Shown here in pieces: positions 5,804 through 8,612 of a DNA stretch of 8,612 bases (positions are counted from its first letter, which is position 1; each line of letters opens with the position of its first letter). The position numbers and the translations under genes were made by a program. The notes beneath the pieces are model-generated. The model worked only from the letters and a program-made list of their open reading frames with translations. It did no database searches and had not been told where the DNA came from. Location: the NCBI GenBank assembly GCA_026417425.1, contig JAOADF010000036.1:1-8612 (forward strand). Reading direction: 5' to 3'. This stretch comes from Dictyoglomaceae bacterium. Its GTDB lineage: Bacteria; Dictyoglomota; Dictyoglomia; Dictyoglomales; Dictyoglomaceae.

Positions 5804-6898
5804 TTGTTTTTAGAAAAAATAAGAGTAATTAATTTTAGAAATCTAAAAAATATAGAGATAGATTTTTCTCAAATTAATATTCTTTATGGAAAAAATGCTC
5901 AAGGAAAGACAAATTTATTAGAATCCATATATTTCCTTTTTACTGGCAAATCCTTTAGAACTTTTATGGAAAAAGAATTAGTCAGATGGAAAGAAGAGTT
6001 TTTATATATAAAAGGAAATGTTTATTGGCAAGGGCAAAATATCTTAGTGGAATCTGCTTTGAACATATATGGAGATAAGAAAATGAAAATTAATCAGAAA
6101 ATAGTGAGAAAACAAAAAGAACTTATATATTTATTTCCTTTAATTCTTTTTACCCATGAAGAGGTTTTAAGAATTAAAGAGGAACCCGCAAAAAGAAGAT
6201 TTTTATTAGATAGATTTTTAGCAACATTGTTTTATTCATATAATAAAGCCTTAAATGAGTATCAAAAAGCTCTATATCAAAGGAATCTATTCCTTAGGAA
6301 TTTACAGAATAACAAAGAATTAGAAGTATGGAACAAAATCCTTGTGGAAAAGGGAAGTAATATTTTATGGTATAGATTATCAACTTTAAAAGAAATGGAG
6401 AAACATATCAAAGATGTAAGTGAAGAGCTTTTAGGAGAAGATGTATTGGAAATTGAATATAAAAGTAGCTTTTCCTTAGATGATTATAATGAAAAAAAAA
6501 TTAAAGAATCTTTTGAGAAAAATTTAATAGATTCTCAAAGTAATGATTTAGAAAAAAAATATACTAATATAGGTCCTCATAGAGATGATGTAGTCTTTTA
6601 TTGGAAAAAAAACGGAGAAAGATATAATCTAAAAAATTTTGGTTCTGGGGGAGAAAGAAAGATAGCTTTTTTTATTTGGAAGCTTGCAGAATTAAGACTT
6701 CTATCTGAGAAAAGAAAGGAAAAAGCTATTTTATTAATTGATGATCTTTTTTCAGAATTAGATGAGGATAAACAAAAAATATTTTGGACTTTTATCAAAG
6801 ATTTTCAAATATTTATTACTTCTACTTATAAATTGAAGATCTTAGAAAATTTTCCTTTTTTCGAAATAATATCAGGAGAAGTTTATTATCATGCCTAA
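5804..6898 (+). CDS. recF: DNA replication and repair protein RecF
   Basis: RecF is an SMC-like ATPase that, with RecO and RecR, helps load RecA at gaps left at stalled replication forks. The 364 residues match the family. The N-terminus FLEKIRVINFRN leads to Walker A GKNAQGKT (29-36); IGPHRDD (256-262) is the conserved RecF block; Walker B is AILLIDDLFSELD (308-320). The ABC signature reads GSGGERK (280-286) rather than the common SQGQQR-like form. The start is TTG at 5804, directly after the preceding TAA, and only this start gives the standard N-terminus; no in-frame ATG is near. Ribosome binding is weak (a GGGTGG stretch around 5784-5789), so reinitiation after the S4 gene is likely. The gene is very A-rich, with a run of nine A at 6492-6500. 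It overlaps the next gene by 8 bp. Confidence 0.96.
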   Translation: MFLEKIRVINFRNLKNIEIDFSQINILYGKNAQGKTNLLESIYFLFTGKSFRTFMEKELVRWKEEFLYIKGNVYWQGQNILVESALNIYGDKKMKINQKIVRKQKELIYLFPLILFTHEEVLRIKEEPAKRRFLLDRFLATLFYSYNKALNEYQKALYQRNLFLRNLQNNKELEVWNKILVEKGSNILWYRLSTLKEMEKHIKDVSEELLGEDVLEIEYKSSFSLDDYNEKKIKESFEKNLIDSQSNDLEKKYTNIGPHRDDVVFYWKKNGERYNLKNFGSGGERKIAFFIWKLAELRLLSEKRKEKAILLIDDLFSELDEDKQKIFWTFIKDFQIFITSTYKLKILENFPFFEIISGEVYYHA

Positions 6899-7364
6899 AT
6901 TAATCTATAGTGAACTCTGGGAAGTTTTTTCAAGATTAAAATTAGAAAAAAATATCTGTGAATATCTTGCTTTGGAAAATTGGGAGGAGGTTGTTGGGGA
7001 GACTTTATCTTCTCATACCTATCCTAAATTTGTTAAAAATGGAGTTTTATATATATATGTGGACAGTGGAATATGGGCTCAAGAGTTAAATCTTTTAAAA
7101 CCAAAAATTTTAGAAGACCTAAATAAATTCTTAAAATATCCTGTGATTAAGGATATCATCTTTTTAGATAAAGGCTTTTCTTTCAGAAAGACAAAAAAAA
7201 CCTATGAAAAATCTAAACTTAAACTATCTTTGCGAGATGAAGAAAGAGTTGCTAAAATAGTTGATGTTATTGAAGATGAAGAACTTAAAATTATTCTAAA
7301 AAATTATTTTAGAAGCTTGTTAATTCTCCAAAAGGGAGGAAGATATGGCCATAAAAAAGGATAA
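6891..7364 (+). CDS. dciA: DUF721 / DciA-like protein, probable replicative helicase loader or operator
   Basis: DciA proteins (DUF721) assist loading of the replicative helicase DnaB in bacteria that lack DnaC or DnaI loaders; the gene often sits between recF and gyrB, as here. The 157 residues begin with a DUF721-like domain (about 1-92): WEEVVGETLSSHTYPKFVKN (31-50), then GVLYIYVDSGIWAQEL (51-66), whose WAQEL is the best family marker, then the helix LLKPKILEDLNKFL. A basic linker (about 95-112) leads to a charged helical tail (113-147) that I cannot assign. The ATG overlaps the end of recF by 8 bp, with AGGAG 12 nt upstream at 6874-6878. The 3' end overlaps gyrB by 20 bp. The family call is good; the helicase role is inferred from the family and the neighbours. 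Confidence 0.82.
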   Translation: MPKLIYSELWEVFSRLKLEKNICEYLALENWEEVVGETLSSHTYPKFVKNGVLYIYVDSGIWAQELNLLKPKILEDLNKFLKYPVIKDIIFLDKGFSFRKTKKTYEKSKLKLSLRDEERVAKIVDVIEDEELKIILKNYFRSLLILQKGGRYGHKKG

Positions 7365-8612
7365 CTATACTGCTGAAAGTATTCAAATTCTTGAAGGAAC
7401 AGAAGCAGTTAGAAGAAGACCAGGAATGTATATAGGGGATACTGGAATTCGAGGTCTTCATCACTTAGTATTTGAATTAGTTGATAATAGTATTGACGAG
7501 GTATTATCTGGATTTTGTAATTATATATTAGTTGTTTTAAGAAAAGATGGAGGAATTGTTGTACAGGATAATGGAAGAGGAATTCCTGTGGAAATTCATC
7601 CCCAAGCAAAAAAATCTGCCTTAGAAGTTGTATTGACCACTCTTCATGCAGGTGGTAAATTCTCTAATTCTATTTATAAAATAAGTGGAGGACTTCATGG
7701 AGTTGGACTTTCTGTAGTAAATGCCTTGTCATCGAGACTTGAAGTTGAGGTAAAAAGGGATGGTAATATTTATCATCAAGTTTATGAAAAAGGTAAACCT
7801 AAAGGTGATATAAAGGTAATTGGAGAAACTAATGAAACAGGAACTAAAATTCTCTTTTATCCTGATTCTTCTATATTTGAGACCATAAGATTTGATTATG
7901 ATATTATAGCTAATAGATTAAGGGAGCTTGCCTTTCTTAATAAAGAAGTAACTATTGAACTAATTGATGAATCATCAAATAGAAAAAATATTTTCCATTT
8001 TGAAGGAGGATTATTAGAGTTTATAGAATATCTTTCTAAAGGAAAGGAAATTTTACATGATCCATTTTATTTTAGAAGAGAAGAAAATAATCTGGTTTTA
8101 GAAGTTGTATTTCAATACAATACTGGATACGATGAACTTTTATTGTCTTATGTAAACGGTATTCACACAATAGAGGGAGGAACCCATGTCTCAGGATTTA
8201 GATCTGCTTTAACAAAAGTTGCCAACAACTTTGCAAGAAATTGGAATCTATGGAAGGAAGAAGAATCTTTATCTGGAGAAGATGTTAGAGAAGGATTAGT
8301 AGTAATAATAAATACAAAAATACCAGAACCTCAATTTGAAGGACAGACAAAAACAAAACTTGGAAATTCAGAAGTGAGAAAATTTGTTGAGACTGTGACA
8401 GAAGAAGAATTGACTAAGTTTTTTACAGAGAACCAAGAAAAAGGGAAATTAATTCTTAACAAAGTTATTGAAGCATATAGAGCAAGACAGGCTGCAAGAA
8501 AAGCAAGAGAGTTAGTAAGAAGAAAGGGACTTTTAGAGTCAACTCTTCTTCCTGGAAAATTGGCGGATTGTTCTGAAAAAGATCCAAGACTTTGTGAGCT
8601 ATTTATAGTAGA
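7345..8612 (+). CDS. gyrB: DNA gyrase subunit B, 3' end outside window
   Basis: GyrB is the ATPase subunit of gyrase, which introduces negative supercoils. The frame is open from ATG 7345 to the window edge, giving 422 codons. In the ATPase domain, ELVDNSIDE (44-52) supplies the catalytic Glu44 and Mg-binding Asn48, DNGRGIP (75-81) the adenine-binding Asp75, and GGLHGVGLSVVNALS (115-129) the lid and P-loop. The transducer domain carries QTKTKLGN (334-341) with Lys338 contacting the gamma phosphate. The visible part stops just before the expected EGDSAGG motif of the TOPRIM domain (it ends in LCELFIV). GGGAGG lies 5 nt before the ATG, inside the upstream gene, which it overlaps by 20 bp. ParE is the main alternative; the dnaN-recF neighbourhood favours GyrB. 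Confidence 0.95.
   Translation, partial: MAIKKDNYTAESIQILEGTEAVRRRPGMYIGDTGIRGLHHLVFELVDNSIDEVLSGFCNYILVVLRKDGGIVVQDNGRGIPVEIHPQAKKSALEVVLTTLHAGGKFSNSIYKISGGLHGVGLSVVNALSSRLEVEVKRDGNIYHQVYEKGKPKGDIKVIGETNETGTKILFYPDSSIFETIRFDYDIIANRLRELAFLNKEVTIELIDESSNRKNIFHFEGGLLEFIEYLSKGKEILHDPFYFRREENNLVLEVVFQYNTGYDELLLSYVNGIHTIEGGTHVSGFRSALTKVANNFARNWNLWKEEESLSGEDVREGLVVIINTKIPEPQFEGQTKTKLGNSEVRKFVETVTEEELTKFFTENQEKGKLILNKVIEAYRARQAARKARELVRRKGLLESTLLPGKLADCSEKDPRLCELFIV

Noticed and set aside
6598..6798. Minus-strand open frame of 66 codons opposite recF
   Set aside because: It is antisense to the RecF signature and Walker B region, with low-complexity Ser/Phe/Lys content typical of a shadow frame.
7409..7609. 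Minus-strand open frame of 66 codons opposite gyrB
   Set aside because: It is antisense to the conserved ATPase domain of gyrB and has no family resemblance.
1..8612. CRISPR array, tRNA/rRNA gene, insertion sequence or prophage
   Set aside because: No spaced direct repeats, RNA gene signatures, transposase or terminal repeats were seen; coding sequence fills nearly the whole window.

Overview
The window is strongly AT-rich. It uses almost only AGA/AGG for Arg and uses ATA heavily for Ile, and its genes are packed tightly with start/stop overlaps and strong AAGGAGG ribosome binding sites. Together with a two-gene SUF-type iron-sulfur module, this suggests an anaerobic, probably thermophilic, low-GC bacterium. 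A Dictyoglomus-like organism is my best guess, from codon style and protein character only. Thermotogae or thermophilic Firmicutes are alternatives that I cannot exclude without a search.

Layout. (1) 2-1977, plus strand: galT (5' end outside the window) and galK, joined by an ATGA overlap; these are Leloir-pathway galactose genes. (2) 1972-4362, minus strand: an iron-sulfur cluster assembly operon transcribed in the order rrf2, sufC, sufB-like. It converges on galK so closely that the two last codons and stops share one palindromic hexamer. (3) 4363-4481: a 119-bp divergent control region. It holds a perfect-consensus sigma70-type promoter for the rrf2-suf operon, a 31-bp inverted repeat over that operon's predicted start of transcription, and a second, back-to-back promoter for dnaN. 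(4) 4482-8612, plus strand: a replication/topology operon of dnaN, an S4-domain gene, recF, a DUF721/DciA gene and gyrB (3' end outside the window), with junctions of 4-bp overlap, abutment, 8-bp overlap and 20-bp overlap.

How it works together. GalT and GalK convert galactose to UDP-galactose and glucose-1-phosphate. The Rrf2 protein has three C-terminal cysteines spaced like the cluster ligands of IscR, and the inverted repeat closely resembles the IscR type 1 site, so the simplest reading is autoregulation of the suf operon by iron-sulfur status. SufC (ATPase) and the single SufB/SufD-like scaffold form a minimal SUF-like pair; no desulfurase, SufU/SufE or second scaffold lies in the window. 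DnaN, RecF, the DciA-like protein and GyrB form a familiar bacterial cluster, but the usual dnaA upstream of dnaN is replaced by the iron-sulfur operon.

Most genes are standard families. The part most worth attention is the divergent rrf2/dnaN control region, together with the minimal Rrf2-SufC-SufB module.
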